Source: JANLSE01 sp038214135
GTDB lineage: Bacteria > Chloroflexota > Chloroflexia > Chloroflexales > Roseiflexaceae
Reading direction: 5' to 3'
Length of the DNA: 27,742 nucleotides
NCBI GenBank assembly: GCA_038214135.1
Contig: JBBQSD010000077.1
Coordinates: 1-27,742, forward strand
Positions 1-7,127 of the stretch are shown here, in pieces; within the stretch, counting starts at the first letter, position 1; each line of letters starts with the position of its first letter. The notes below the pieces were generated by a model. It searched no databases and was not told where the DNA came from. It was given only the letters and a program-made list of their open reading frames with translations. A program made the translations under genes and the position numbers.

Positions 1-4
1 GCCC

Positions 5-772
5 CTACGCAAACTGCGCCACACCAGCCAGTGCGACGGTTATCGCCTGCTCCACTGCTTGTCCCTTCTGATCAAGCACAACCGACTCACCAACGGTGCG
101 CTGGGCAACCACTCCGCACACGCATCCGGCGGCAAACCCATACACACTGCCCATCTTGAATAAGGTTCCGCATTCCATTTCATAATTCAGAATATTGAGA
201 TTGCGATATTCTTCGGTGATCCCACGCAGCCAACGCTGCAAATGCGGGTTGGCCGATTCACTGCGCTCCTGGCCCTCATAGAACGAATCAACCGATGCTG
301 TTATGCCATAATGAGCCTCGATTGAGCGGCTACGAGCGGCCTCAACCAGAGCCACCGTAACGAATGGATCGGCAGCAGCTGGGTACTCGCGTGGCGCAAT
401 ATCATCCGCCGCCCCCTGGCGGCACAACGCTGCCGTGCTGATCACCACGCTGCCAGGCATCACCCTGGCCTGAATCGAACCACACGTCCCAACACGAATG
501 ATCGTCTGCACACCAACCTGCACAAGTTCATTAACAACAATACTGAGTGATGGCGCACCCATACCACTCGTTGCCGAGATCAGTGGCCGTCCATCTGGCA
601 AAAAACCAAGGTAGCTATTCAGGCCGCGATGCTCGGAAAGAACACGCGCATCCCGCAAATAGGTTCTCGCAATCAGCTTGGTACGCTCAGGGTCCCCCGA
701 AAGCACTGCCGCAATCGGTGGCGTATCGCCAAGATCATCACGTCCAAATCCAATATGATACAGCTTCGTCAT
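5..772 (-). CDS. udp: Uridine phosphorylase (nucleoside phosphorylase family)
   Basis: 255 aa cytosolic enzyme predicted to split uridine with phosphate into uracil and ribose-1-phosphate (pyrimidine salvage). Seen: an N-terminal SGDPER phosphate-binding segment (residues 25-30), SGMGAPS (69-75), RVGTCGS with Arg93/Thr96, the FYEGQER motif (Gln168 and Arg170, the uracil-contacting pair that separates uridine phosphorylases from purine nucleoside phosphorylases), and the YEMECGTLF nucleoside-binding signature (Glu198-Met199-Glu200). Length matches the family (about 250 aa). The frame stays open upstream to 898, but ATG 772 is preferred because AGGA lies 6 bases before it and the homologous part begins there. 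It is separated from the operon to its right by 280 bases carrying palindromic repeats, so it is probably its own transcription unit. Confidence 0.88.
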   Translation of the reverse strand: MTKLYHIGFGRDDLGDTPPIAAVLSGDPERTKLIARTYLRDARVLSEHRGLNSYLGFLPDGRPLISATSGMGAPSLSIVVNELVQVGVQTIIRVGTCGSIQARVMPGSVVISTAALCRQGAADDIAPREYPAAADPFVTVALVEAARSRSIEAHYGITASVDSFYEGQERSESANPHLQRWLRGITEEYRNLNILNYEMECGTLFKMGSVYGFAAGCVCGVVAQRTVGESVVLDQKGQAVEQAITVALAGVAQFA

Positions 773-808
773 CGCATCCTCATGATAGAAGTATGAACAA
801 CAGTGTAG

Positions 809-828
809 AGACGCCCTCTGGGGCATCT
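809..828. repeat. Imperfect palindrome, AGACGCCC family
   Basis: Arms agacgccc and gggcatct (one mismatch) around loop tctg. It resembles the perfect palindrome at 904-924 and the related one at 10461-10490, all preceded by tagag. It lies just upstream of the uridine phosphorylase start. Probably a member of a dispersed extragenic palindrome family; function unknown. Confidence 0.55.
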
Positions 829-903
829 GGCAGAAATAACCATACACATCAACACGGCAACGCCCACCACAAGGGCTTCTAAAAGATACCACCAACATGG
901 TAG

Positions 904-924
904 AGACGCCCCGCTGGGGCGTCT
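904..924. repeat. Perfect palindrome, AGACGCCCC family
   Basis: 9-base perfect arms agacgcccc / ggggcgtct around loop gct, in the gap between the uridine phosphorylase and the ppk2 operon. It shares its left arm with the copy at 809-828. There is no adjacent T-run on either strand, so it is not a canonical intrinsic terminator. Confidence 0.65.
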
Positions 925-1012
925 AACGTGGTGTTCGAACCAGAATTGCGCTCTGTCTATGCCGATGGCGTCGGATTATCGGTTCTTGGTTCCCTGACCC
1001 CTGCTTGCGCCG

Positions 1013-1048
1013 CCCCTCTCCCACTGGGAGAGGGGCCGGGGGTGAGGG
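1013..1048. repeat. CCCCTCTCCC hairpin plus GGGTGAGGG tail (dispersed repeat)
   Basis: Perfect 10-base arms cccctctccc / gggagagggg around loop act, followed by ccgggggtgaggg. It sits a few bases beyond the ppk2 stop codon. The same hairpin occurs in the composite element at 21188-21272. It may act as a 3'-end hairpin for the minus-strand operon, but no U-run follows on that strand. Confidence 0.65.
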
Positions 1049-1052
1049 CAGT

Positions 1053-1892
1053 TCAGTGGTTCTCGGCTATCTTCGCACGATAGGCAGCGAGTTCAGCTTT
1101 ATGCGCCTCTGCCATCTTGGCAAGGGCTTTGTTCCACGGCTTGCGATGGCCTTCCAAGCTCTCAACCAAAACCTCGGCAATCGCCAGATTGCGATACCAT
1201 TTACGATTGGCTGGCACAACATACCAAGGCGCACGTTCTGTACTACACTGGCTCAGCGCATCTTCATATGCCTCAGTATAGCTATCCCACAACGCCCGCT
1301 CGCGCCAATCACTGGCCGCCAGCTTCCAGGCTGTTTCAACATCCTGCTCACGCTCAAGCAATCGCTGCTCCTGCTCATCCTTGCTAATATGCAAAAAGAA
1401 TTTCAGGATGATGGTGCCCTGTGCCGCCAATAGTGCCTCAAAGGCGTTGATCTGATCATAGCGTGCTTGCCAAACATCTTTCGGCACCAGTTCATGAACG
1501 CGGACAACCAGCACATCCTCGTAGTGCGAACGATTGAAAATCCCCAGCATGCCCTTGCGTGGTGTCACCTGATGAATGCGCCACAAAAAATCGTGTGCTA
1601 ATTCTTCCTCAGTTGGCACCTTGAACGACTCAACCCGCAGTCCCTGGGGGTTACAACTACGAAACACCGTGCGAATTGTGCCATCCTTGCCGCTGGTATC
1701 CATCCCTTGTAGCACAACCAGAACACTATTCATTCCGGCTGCATATAATTCTTCTTGCAGCGCATCGATCTGGGCGTCGAGCTTCTGAAAAGCAGCAACA
1801 CCTTGCTCTTTGGTCAGGCCAGCAGTACGGTCTGGATCGAAATCCTTCAGCCGAACTTTCGTTTCTGGCTCTATGCGGTGGGCATATGGCAT
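1053..1892 (-). CDS. ppk2: PPK2-family polyphosphate kinase / polyphosphate:nucleotide phosphotransferase
   Basis: 279 aa soluble enzyme of the PPK2 family, which moves phosphate between polyphosphate and nucleotides. Seen: P-loop GMDTSGKDG (63-71) in the context SVLVVLQ, an FNRSHYEDVLVVRVH segment (119-133) typical of the Walker B and lid region, and Trp/Arg-rich elements to the C-terminus (for example PANRKWYRN near 227-235). Length and layout match single-domain PPK2 proteins. The GMDTSGKDG form suggests the short polyphosphate:AMP/ADP type, but nucleotide preference cannot be fixed from sequence alone. The start is 2 bases from the stop of the upstream ricT-like gene, so it is the last gene of a three-gene operon. 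This links polyphosphate or nucleotide energy status to the cyclase upstream (inference). Confidence 0.92.
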   Translation of the reverse strand: MPYAHRIEPETKVRLKDFDPDRTAGLTKEQGVAAFQKLDAQIDALQEELYAAGMNSVLVVLQGMDTSGKDGTIRTVFRSCNPQGLRVESFKVPTEEELAHDFLWRIHQVTPRKGMLGIFNRSHYEDVLVVRVHELVPKDVWQARYDQINAFEALLAAQGTIILKFFLHISKDEQEQRLLEREQDVETAWKLAASDWRERALWDSYTEAYEDALSQCSTERAPWYVVPANRKWYRNLAIAEVLVESLEGHRKPWNKALAKMAEAHKAELAAYRAKIAENH

Positions 1893-1894
1893 GG

Positions 1895-3202
1895 CTAGCC
1901 CTTTCGGCGGCGGCGGCGCGGCGGCAAACGCTCAGATTGTGGCCCACTTTCTGGGGGTCGTATAGGTTGTTCTGGTGGCTGCGGTGATCGCTCGCTCCGT
2001 TCTGACGCACCATGTGGGGCAGGCGGCTGCGCTTGCGTGCGGCGCGGCTGCGTCTGAATAGGCCGACGCGCCGATGATGGCGGGCCGATGCGGCGTTGCT
2101 GGGCAGGCGGTGGTTGCTGGCGCTCGGGCGCTTGTTCTGGAAGCTGGCGTGGCAGCGATGGGCTGTCCTCATCATGGCCCTCTTCCAGCATTGCCAGGGC
2201 TTCCAGCACATCCGGATTATCAATTTCATCACGCAACAGGCGCTTCTCACCCTTATCGCGCCGTGGTTCCGGCGGCGGGCGGCGCTCACGCCGTGCCTGT
2301 GTCGGCGCGGGTTGCAATGGTTCACGCTCCAACCCAAGCAGCGCCGCTGGCGTAATCCCCTCATCATTGCGGCTGCGTGCCAGCGATGCCACCCGATCCG
2401 TCGCCTCGCTCAGCTTGTCCGGCTTGAATTCCTCGTGCGCCAGGCTCCCAGCTAACTCGACAATGACAGTCTCGCGGACGACATTAACAGCAACAACCTC
2501 GCCAGGCCCGTCGGGTGTTTGTACCCAGGCCCCCTTGCGCGGCAACTCTGTCTTGATCTGAAGGTATTGTTCGTGCTCATATGCCAGGCAACACAACAAG
2601 CGGCCACACACGCCACTGATCTTGATTGGATTCAGCGGCAGATCCTGGTCCTTGGCCATCTTGATCGAGACCCGCGCATAATCAGGTAGAAAGGTCGAAC
2701 AGCACAAAATCCGGCCACACGGGCCGATTCCACCAAGCAATTTGGCCTCATCACGTGGACCAATCTGGCGTAACTCGATCCTGGCACGGAACAAGCGCGC
2801 CAGATCACGAACCAACATGCGAAAATCGACACGCTTCTCCGCCGTGAAATAGAACGTCAGCCGCGAGCCATCGAAGCTATATTCCGCCTTGACCAGCCGC
2901 ATTGGCAGGCCATGTTCCGTGATCTTCTCGGTACAGCGTGCCAGCACTTCACTCTGCCGTGCATTCAGCGAATTCAAGCGCTCAAAATCGATCGGTTCGG
3001 CCAACCGCAACACTGGCTTCAGATCGCCAACCACCTCATCATCGGCAACATCACCAGGCGGATACGCGACTTTGGCCAGTTCAGGGCCGCGTACCGTTTC
3101 GACGATCACCTGATCGCCCTGAGCTAATGGCGAAAGCCCATTCGGATCGAAATAATAGGTCTTCCCCGAATCCTTGAAGCGGATTCCAACGACGATTGGC
3201 AT
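1895..3202 (-). CDS. ricT: RicT/YaaT-like PSP1 domain protein with disordered C-terminal tail
   Basis: 435 aa. In Bacillus, RicT (YaaT) is part of the RicAFT complex, which carries Fe-S clusters and assists mRNA maturation by RNase Y and sporulation/competence signalling. Seen: PSP1 domain over about residues 1-265 with two near-identical CGRxLCC motifs (Cys162/167/168 and Cys199/204/205), the core SIKMAKDQ (179-186), and NPIKISGVCGRLLCC. After about residue 290 the chain becomes a roughly 145-residue Pro/Arg/Gln/Glu-rich low-complexity tail ending in RRRRRKG, absent from short Bacillus-type RicT, and probably disordered and able to bind nucleic acid or acidic partners (inference). The ATG is 6 bases from the cyclase stop, and the gene is followed after 2 bases by ppk2. 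No RicA or RicF partner is visible here. Confidence 0.88.
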   Translation of the reverse strand: MPIVVGIRFKDSGKTYYFDPNGLSPLAQGDQVIVETVRGPELAKVAYPPGDVADDEVVGDLKPVLRLAEPIDFERLNSLNARQSEVLARCTEKITEHGLPMRLVKAEYSFDGSRLTFYFTAEKRVDFRMLVRDLARLFRARIELRQIGPRDEAKLLGGIGPCGRILCCSTFLPDYARVSIKMAKDQDLPLNPIKISGVCGRLLCCLAYEHEQYLQIKTELPRKGAWVQTPDGPGEVVAVNVVRETVIVELAGSLAHEEFKPDKLSEATDRVASLARSRNDEGITPAALLGLEREPLQPAPTQARRERRPPPEPRRDKGEKRLLRDEIDNPDVLEALAMLEEGHDEDSPSLPRQLPEQAPERQQPPPAQQRRIGPPSSARRPIQTQPRRTQAQPPAPHGASERSERSPQPPEQPIRPPESGPQSERLPPRRRRRKG

Positions 3203-3207
3203 ACTGT

Positions 3208-4731
3208 TTATCCTTCAGCCCACCCCAACACTTTATAGGTGCGGACGGTCTTTTCTTTCCCTTTGAGTTGGTAATCGCCCATCTCCTGGACGCGGAAGCG
3301 ATTGCCGATTGCCTGAAGCGTCGCCTCGCCAATCAGCACCGTATTCGTCTCTGCACGGCCTTCCAACCGTGATGCCGTATTGACCGTATCACCGATCACG
3401 GTATACTCCAGCCGCTGGCGGGTTCCGAAAAACCCAGCATAGGCTGGGCCAGTATTGACGCCAATCCGAAAATCGAACCGGCGGCTAGAATCATCAAGGC
3501 GTGCCATCAGTGCGCGGTGCGCCTCGATCATATCCAGCCCAGCTGCAACCGCATTGATCGCATACTGGCTTGGGTCATTCACATCGCTGAGTTGTGGGGC
3601 ACCAAACAGTGCCATTATGCCATCGCCAATATATTTATCCAATGTGCCATTATGCTTAAAGATCATCTCAGTCATATCATGCAGGTATTCGTTCAGAAGA
3701 TCCTGCATCGCCCTTGGCGAGAGCTGTTCCGATAGCATCGAAAAGCCCTTGATATCGGCAAACAGCACACTGACGGTCAGTTCCTCTGGCTCACGCAAAC
3801 GGCCATGTTCGCTAAAATAGGAAGCAACCTCATTAGCGATATTGGGCGAGACGAAGCGCTCGAACAACTGGCGGCGTTCGGCCTGCTGGCGCAATTCGTC
3901 GGTCAGGCGCGCACGTTCAATATTCAATCCAGCATAGCTGGCAACCGCCGAGAGCAGATCGCGCTCGCGATCACCAAACTGATCACGGCCAGCCGAATCA
4001 AGATAGATCAAGCCACTGGCCTTGCCCTCGCTGAACAACGGAACACACAGCGCCGAACGAATATTGGCGCTGATGATACTCTGCGAACCAGCAAAATCCA
4101 GCCGCGCATCACGCGTCAGCACCGCCTCGCCTTCCATGGCCTTGCGCGCAATCGTCGAGCTAATCGCAACATCGCCCTGGTCCGGTGGGTAGACAACCCG
4201 AGGCACCAGTTCACCGCCCTGGTTGAGCATCAGCAAGCCACGCTGTGCCGGAACGATCCGCAGCGCCTCCTCCATCACAGCGTGGAGCAGTTCGCGCAGA
4301 TCAACAATACTGCTGAGGCGTTTGCTGATCTGATAGAACTCACGCACTCCCAATGCCAGTTCTGGCAATTCGGCAGCCTGCGCTTCACGAACCTGGCCGA
4401 AACTGAGTGGGAAATATTTACTATCATCAAGAACAACGCTCTGTGCAGCACGCTCTTCATAGTGAATCTCGTATGGTCCGAGCTGAATCAGATCGCTATC
4501 ATTCAGAATCTCTTCCTTGACGCGCAAACGATTGACAGACAACCCATTGCGGCTGTCGAGATCCTTGATCCACGCCTCACGCCCACGCAATTCAATCAGC
4601 GCATGACGGCGCGAAATAAAGGCATGCTGAAGCACAATATCGTTTTCGAGCGCACGCCCAATGGAAAGACCCTTTTCCGTGATTGGAAAGGTCTGCACAA
4701 TGCCATTGATCTCAACAGAAAGGCGTGACAT
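3208..4731 (-). CDS. FHA-GAF-class III adenylate/guanylate cyclase
   Basis: 507 aa predicted soluble signalling enzyme making a cyclic nucleotide from NTP. Domains: FHA phosphothreonine-binding domain about 20-92 (Gly25-Arg26, Ser40-Arg-Arg-His43, Asn62-Gly63); GAF sensor about 140-275; short linker helix; class III cyclase homology domain about 317-500. Catalytic residues are all present: metal Asp326 (FADIKGF) and Asp370 (YIGDG), purine-selecting Lys366, Thr444 in EYTVIGDT, and transition-state Asn451/Arg455 in VNTASRLEG. Lys plus Thr is the class IIIb pattern and favours cAMP (inference). No membrane segment is seen. AGGTG precedes the ATG, and the promoter at 4786-4814 lies 55-83 bases upstream. 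First gene of the operon with ricT and ppk2. The FHA domain implies control by a Ser/Thr kinase encoded elsewhere. Confidence 0.93.
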   Translation of the reverse strand: MSRLSVEINGIVQTFPITEKGLSIGRALENDIVLQHAFISRRHALIELRGREAWIKDLDSRNGLSVNRLRVKEEILNDSDLIQLGPYEIHYEERAAQSVVLDDSKYFPLSFGQVREAQAAELPELALGVREFYQISKRLSSIVDLRELLHAVMEEALRIVPAQRGLLMLNQGGELVPRVVYPPDQGDVAISSTIARKAMEGEAVLTRDARLDFAGSQSIISANIRSALCVPLFSEGKASGLIYLDSAGRDQFGDRERDLLSAVASYAGLNIERARLTDELRQQAERRQLFERFVSPNIANEVASYFSEHGRLREPEELTVSVLFADIKGFSMLSEQLSPRAMQDLLNEYLHDMTEMIFKHNGTLDKYIGDGIMALFGAPQLSDVNDPSQYAINAVAAGLDMIEAHRALMARLDDSSRRFDFRIGVNTGPAYAGFFGTRQRLEYTVIGDTVNTASRLEGRAETNTVLIGEATLQAIGNRFRVQEMGDYQLKGKEKTVRTYKVLGWAEG

Positions 4732-4785
4732 AGGCGCACCTGCGAGAACGAATACAGGCGAATATGGTTCTATAAAAGCAGTATG

Positions 4786-4814
4786 AGTATACCAGAGATG
4801 CCAGGCCGAAACAA
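4786..4814 (-). promoter_or_regulatory. Sigma70-like promoter of the cyclase-ricT-ppk2 operon
   Basis: Read on the minus strand: -35 TTGTTT (4809-4814), exactly 17 bases, then -10 TATACT (4786-4791). It points at the cyclase, with a predicted leader of about 45-50 bases. Its -35 end is only 4 bases from the ATG of the divergent gene at 4818, so regulators here could affect both. Confidence 0.6.
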
Positions 4815-4817
4815 CAT

Positions 4818-5822
4818 ATGATCAACCCTCGTGTGCTATACTCTGAGTGGAACCCATTTCGAAAGCGTTACGCTATGCTACTTGGTTGTTCGATCTCACA
4901 CCGCCACATCGCCCAATGGTCAAAACACCTTGTCACCACTGCTGCCCCTTTTTACCTGACCGAAGCGCTCGCCGCTCAACTCCCGCCAACACTCCTGACC
5001 TTCGAGCGGCAGGAATTTGCCTATGTTCAGTTCGATCTCTCGCTGCGCGATTCCTATACAACCTATGCCATTCATCCCGAGGGAATTGCCTTTACCCTGC
5101 TGCATCCGCATGCATTCGATCAACTACCACCGATACTACAAAATGCCCTGATCGAAACCCAGTGGTCACTTGGGCGTGGGCAAATCTATGTATGGGATGC
5201 CATCCGCTCATTGGTCGAATCATCTCCTGGCTATTATCTCGCGCCATCACGCTGTACATCAACCGCCGATGGAACCAAATTCGCCCTCGATAGCCAGATC
5301 TGGCACTATTTCTCACCAGAAACCCGGGCAGAATGGCTGTTCTCTTTCATTACCAGCCATCATCCGCCATACGAAACGATCCAACTCAGCAAACAGGAAT
5401 GGTCAACCATCGATCCATATCATCGCCAGATCGTCAAAAAGCTCGCGAATAGTTTTGCCTATGAAAGCGGGGCCAACTGCTTCTCCACCACCCTTGCTGC
5501 CGTAACTGCCGATCCCGTGCTGGCAACAACGATCAGCACACTCTGGCTGCATCAGGTACCCTTCCTACGCAGCATCAGCGCCTATGGGTATCGGGTTGCC
5601 GCAGAATACCGCGAACCAATTCCAGGGCTGCGCGATGCGATTTTTATCTGGTGGGGGCCAGATAATGTTGCCCGCCATGCATGTTACCTGCTCTACGATG
5701 GAATTGTACTCAATAAGAATGCACAGGCATGGTATGCGCCACGGCAACTCGTCCTGCTCGATGATGTGATCGCCTATTGGCGGGACGAAGGCATGCGTAT
5801 GACAGTACATACCCGCCAATAA
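4818..5822 (+). CDS. Unrecognised protein, possible NlpC/P60-like fold
   Basis: 334 aa, not recognised with confidence. There is no signal peptide or clear membrane segment. The N-terminal ~200 residues are rich in aromatics and histidine and show no motif I know. The C-terminal part has features suggesting a papain-like NlpC/P60 peptidase or amidase: Gly-Ala-Asn-Cys221-Phe at the head of a helix, and a later VARHACYLLYDG segment (His287) followed by LNKNA (Asn299/Asn301), giving Cys-His-Asn in the right order. In this family a CxxT-type helix and an H-x-x-x-Y-x-x-DG strand are typical; the assignment remains inference. No Shine-Dalgarno sequence precedes ATG 4818, so the true start may be elsewhere (ATG 4875 also lacks one). 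It is transcribed divergently from the cyclase operon and followed by terminator-like repeats. Confidence 0.6.
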   Translation: MINPRVLYSEWNPFRKRYAMLLGCSISHRHIAQWSKHLVTTAAPFYLTEALAAQLPPTLLTFERQEFAYVQFDLSLRDSYTTYAIHPEGIAFTLLHPHAFDQLPPILQNALIETQWSLGRGQIYVWDAIRSLVESSPGYYLAPSRCTSTADGTKFALDSQIWHYFSPETRAEWLFSFITSHHPPYETIQLSKQEWSTIDPYHRQIVKKLANSFAYESGANCFSTTLAAVTADPVLATTISTLWLHQVPFLRSISAYGYRVAAEYREPIPGLRDAIFIWWGPDNVARHACYLLYDGIVLNKNAQAWYAPRQLVLLDDVIAYWRDEGMRMTVHTRQ

Positions 5823-5855
5823 CTCAGTTTAGTGTAGCAATTCCGCCTGTATTGT

Positions 5856-5937
5856 AGGCGCGCAAACGCAAAGCGGGTGTGGGGTGCAACCCCAGAATAA
5901 TTCCCCTTCCGCTTTTCTGCAAATCCGCTAGAATTGA
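5856..5937 (+). repeat. Tandem terminator-like repeat, unit A
   Basis: 82-base unit beginning aggcgcgcaa and ending cgctagaattga. It is repeated about 86 bases further on. Nested hairpin: outer arms aaagcgg / ccgcttt, inner arms tggggt / acccca around gca, then a short T-run. It lies 34 bases after the stop codon at 5822, in the position expected for its transcription terminator. Confidence 0.75.
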
Positions 5938-5941
5938 TGGG

Positions 5942-6026
5942 AGGCGCGCAAGCGCAAAGCGGGGTGTGGGGTGCAACCCCAAGAAAAATTCCCCTTCCGC
6001 TTTTTTTGTAAATCCGCTAGAATTGA
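5942..6026 (+). terminator. Tandem terminator-like repeat, unit B
   Basis: Second, 85-base copy of the unit at 5856-5937. The same nested hairpin (aaagcgg at 5956-5962 pairs with ccgcttt at 5997-6003; inner stem tggggt-gca-acccca) is followed by seven T (6001-6007), as in a rho-independent terminator. A diverged third copy lies at 19085-19153. Confidence 0.6.
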
Positions 6027-6219
6027 ATGAACAGACTGCAACGGCACAGCACGATGCTTAAAGAAACTGTAATTGCATTATGGAAGCCGACTGAGTTATG
6101 CTAAATATATACAGCCGTTCACAATCGCGATGTTCCGATGGCATGATTTAGTGCTTGTTGAATGCTGCATATAAACGCCCACGAAGCCTTGTTTACAACA
6201 TACTATAGAGGGTCATTGC
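6027..6219. other. AT-richer leader before the polysaccharide locus
   Basis: With the repeats above this fills the 397-base gap. No ORF of note. The region is distinctly AT-richer than its surroundings and contains TATA-like stretches (near 6106-6110, 6169-6174, 6201-6206) but no well-spaced -35/-10 pair that I would call. AGAGGG at 6207-6212 is the ribosome binding site for the ABC permease. The promoter of the whole locus is probably here (inference). Confidence 0.4.
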
Positions 6220-7095
6220 ATGGCAATACTGGATAATCAGCAGGTTGCAACTCCCCCACAGCAACCCCAGGAAGTTCAGGTGCCAACGATGGTAATCCAG
6301 CCAACCAAGGGCTGGCAGGCGCTCCAACTTGGTGAACTCTGGAAATACCGTGAACTCCTGTACTTCCTGATCTGGCGCGATGTGAAGGTTCGCTATAAGC
6401 AAACCCAGCTTGGCATTGCATGGGCGCTGATTCCGCCATTTGTTACAATGCTGGTGTTCTCACTCATTTTTGGCAATCTAGCAAAGATCGAATCGGATGG
6501 CATTCCATACCCAATCTTTAGCTTTGCTGGGCTACTGCCATGGCAACTCTTCTCACTCGCCCTCACCAGTGCCTCAAACAGCCTTGTCAATAGTGCAAAT
6601 CTGCTGCGCAAGGTCTATTTTCCACGGCTTACGATCCCGGTTGCCAGCGTATTGGCTGGCCTGGTAGATTTTGGTCTTTCATTTCTGGTATTGATTGGCA
6701 TGATGGCCTATTATCGGATTATACCAACCCTGGCGATCCTGCTGCTGCCCGTCTTCACCCTGCTCACCCTTGTGACGGTCATGGGGGTTGGGTTGTGGTT
6801 GGCTGCCCTGAATGTACAATACCGCGATATTCGATATGTCGTGCCGTTTATGACCCAAATCTGGATGTTTGCTACGCCAGTTGTCTACCCAAGCAGCCTG
6901 TTCCCAGAACCATGGCGCACACTTTCTGGGCTGAACCCAATGGCTGGCGTTATTGAAGGCTTTCGCTGGGCACTACTCGGCACGCAACCGCCTGGCGCAA
7001 TGATCATTGTTTCATCAGCCGTCGCCATTCTGGTGCTAATCACCGGGCTTATGTACTTCCGGCGGGTAGAACAAACCTTTGCGGATATTGTGTAG
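6220..7095 (+). CDS. wzm: ABC-2 type polysaccharide export permease (Wzm/TagG-like)
   Basis: 291 aa integral membrane subunit of a polysaccharide ABC exporter, which moves lipid-linked or finished glycan across the cytoplasmic membrane. Seen: cytoplasmic N-terminus with an amphipathic WRDVKVRYKQTQLG segment (52-65) typical of ABC-2 polysaccharide permeases, and about six membrane segments (roughly 67-87, 98-118, 140-162, 167-195, 205-225, 260-279). LLRKVYFPR (128-136) and NVQYRDIRYVVPF (198-210) are hallmark cytoplasmic loops, and NPMAGVIEGFRW (239-250) is conserved. ATG 6220 follows AGAGGG at good spacing. The ATPase partner begins 32 bases downstream. First gene of the locus. Confidence 0.93.
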   Translation: MAILDNQQVATPPQQPQEVQVPTMVIQPTKGWQALQLGELWKYRELLYFLIWRDVKVRYKQTQLGIAWALIPPFVTMLVFSLIFGNLAKIESDGIPYPIFSFAGLLPWQLFSLALTSASNSLVNSANLLRKVYFPRLTIPVASVLAGLVDFGLSFLVLIGMMAYYRIIPTLAILLLPVFTLLTLVTVMGVGLWLAALNVQYRDIRYVVPFMTQIWMFATPVVYPSSLFPEPWRTLSGLNPMAGVIEGFRWALLGTQPPGAMIIVSSAVAILVLITGLMYFRRVEQTFADIV

Positions 7096-7127
7096 CTAAG
7101 AACATTATCAACAGGAAATACATTCCC

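Noticed and set aside
1013..1048. Hairpin as a classical rho-independent terminator of the ppk2 operon
   Set aside because: On the minus strand no T-run follows the stem; the sequence matches a dispersed repeat also found between asnB and the GT39 gene, so terminator function is only possible, not shown.
3805..4728. 307-codon open frame on the plus strand, antisense to the cyclase gene
   Set aside because: It lies wholly opposite a gene with intact FHA, GAF and cyclase motifs; its translation has no recognisable domain and it has no ribosome binding site. Codon bias of the real gene keeps the opposite frame open.
5856..6026. Tandem repeat as a CRISPR array
   Set aside because: There are only two units of ~85 bases nearly adjacent to each other, with no regular short repeats, unique spacers or cas genes.
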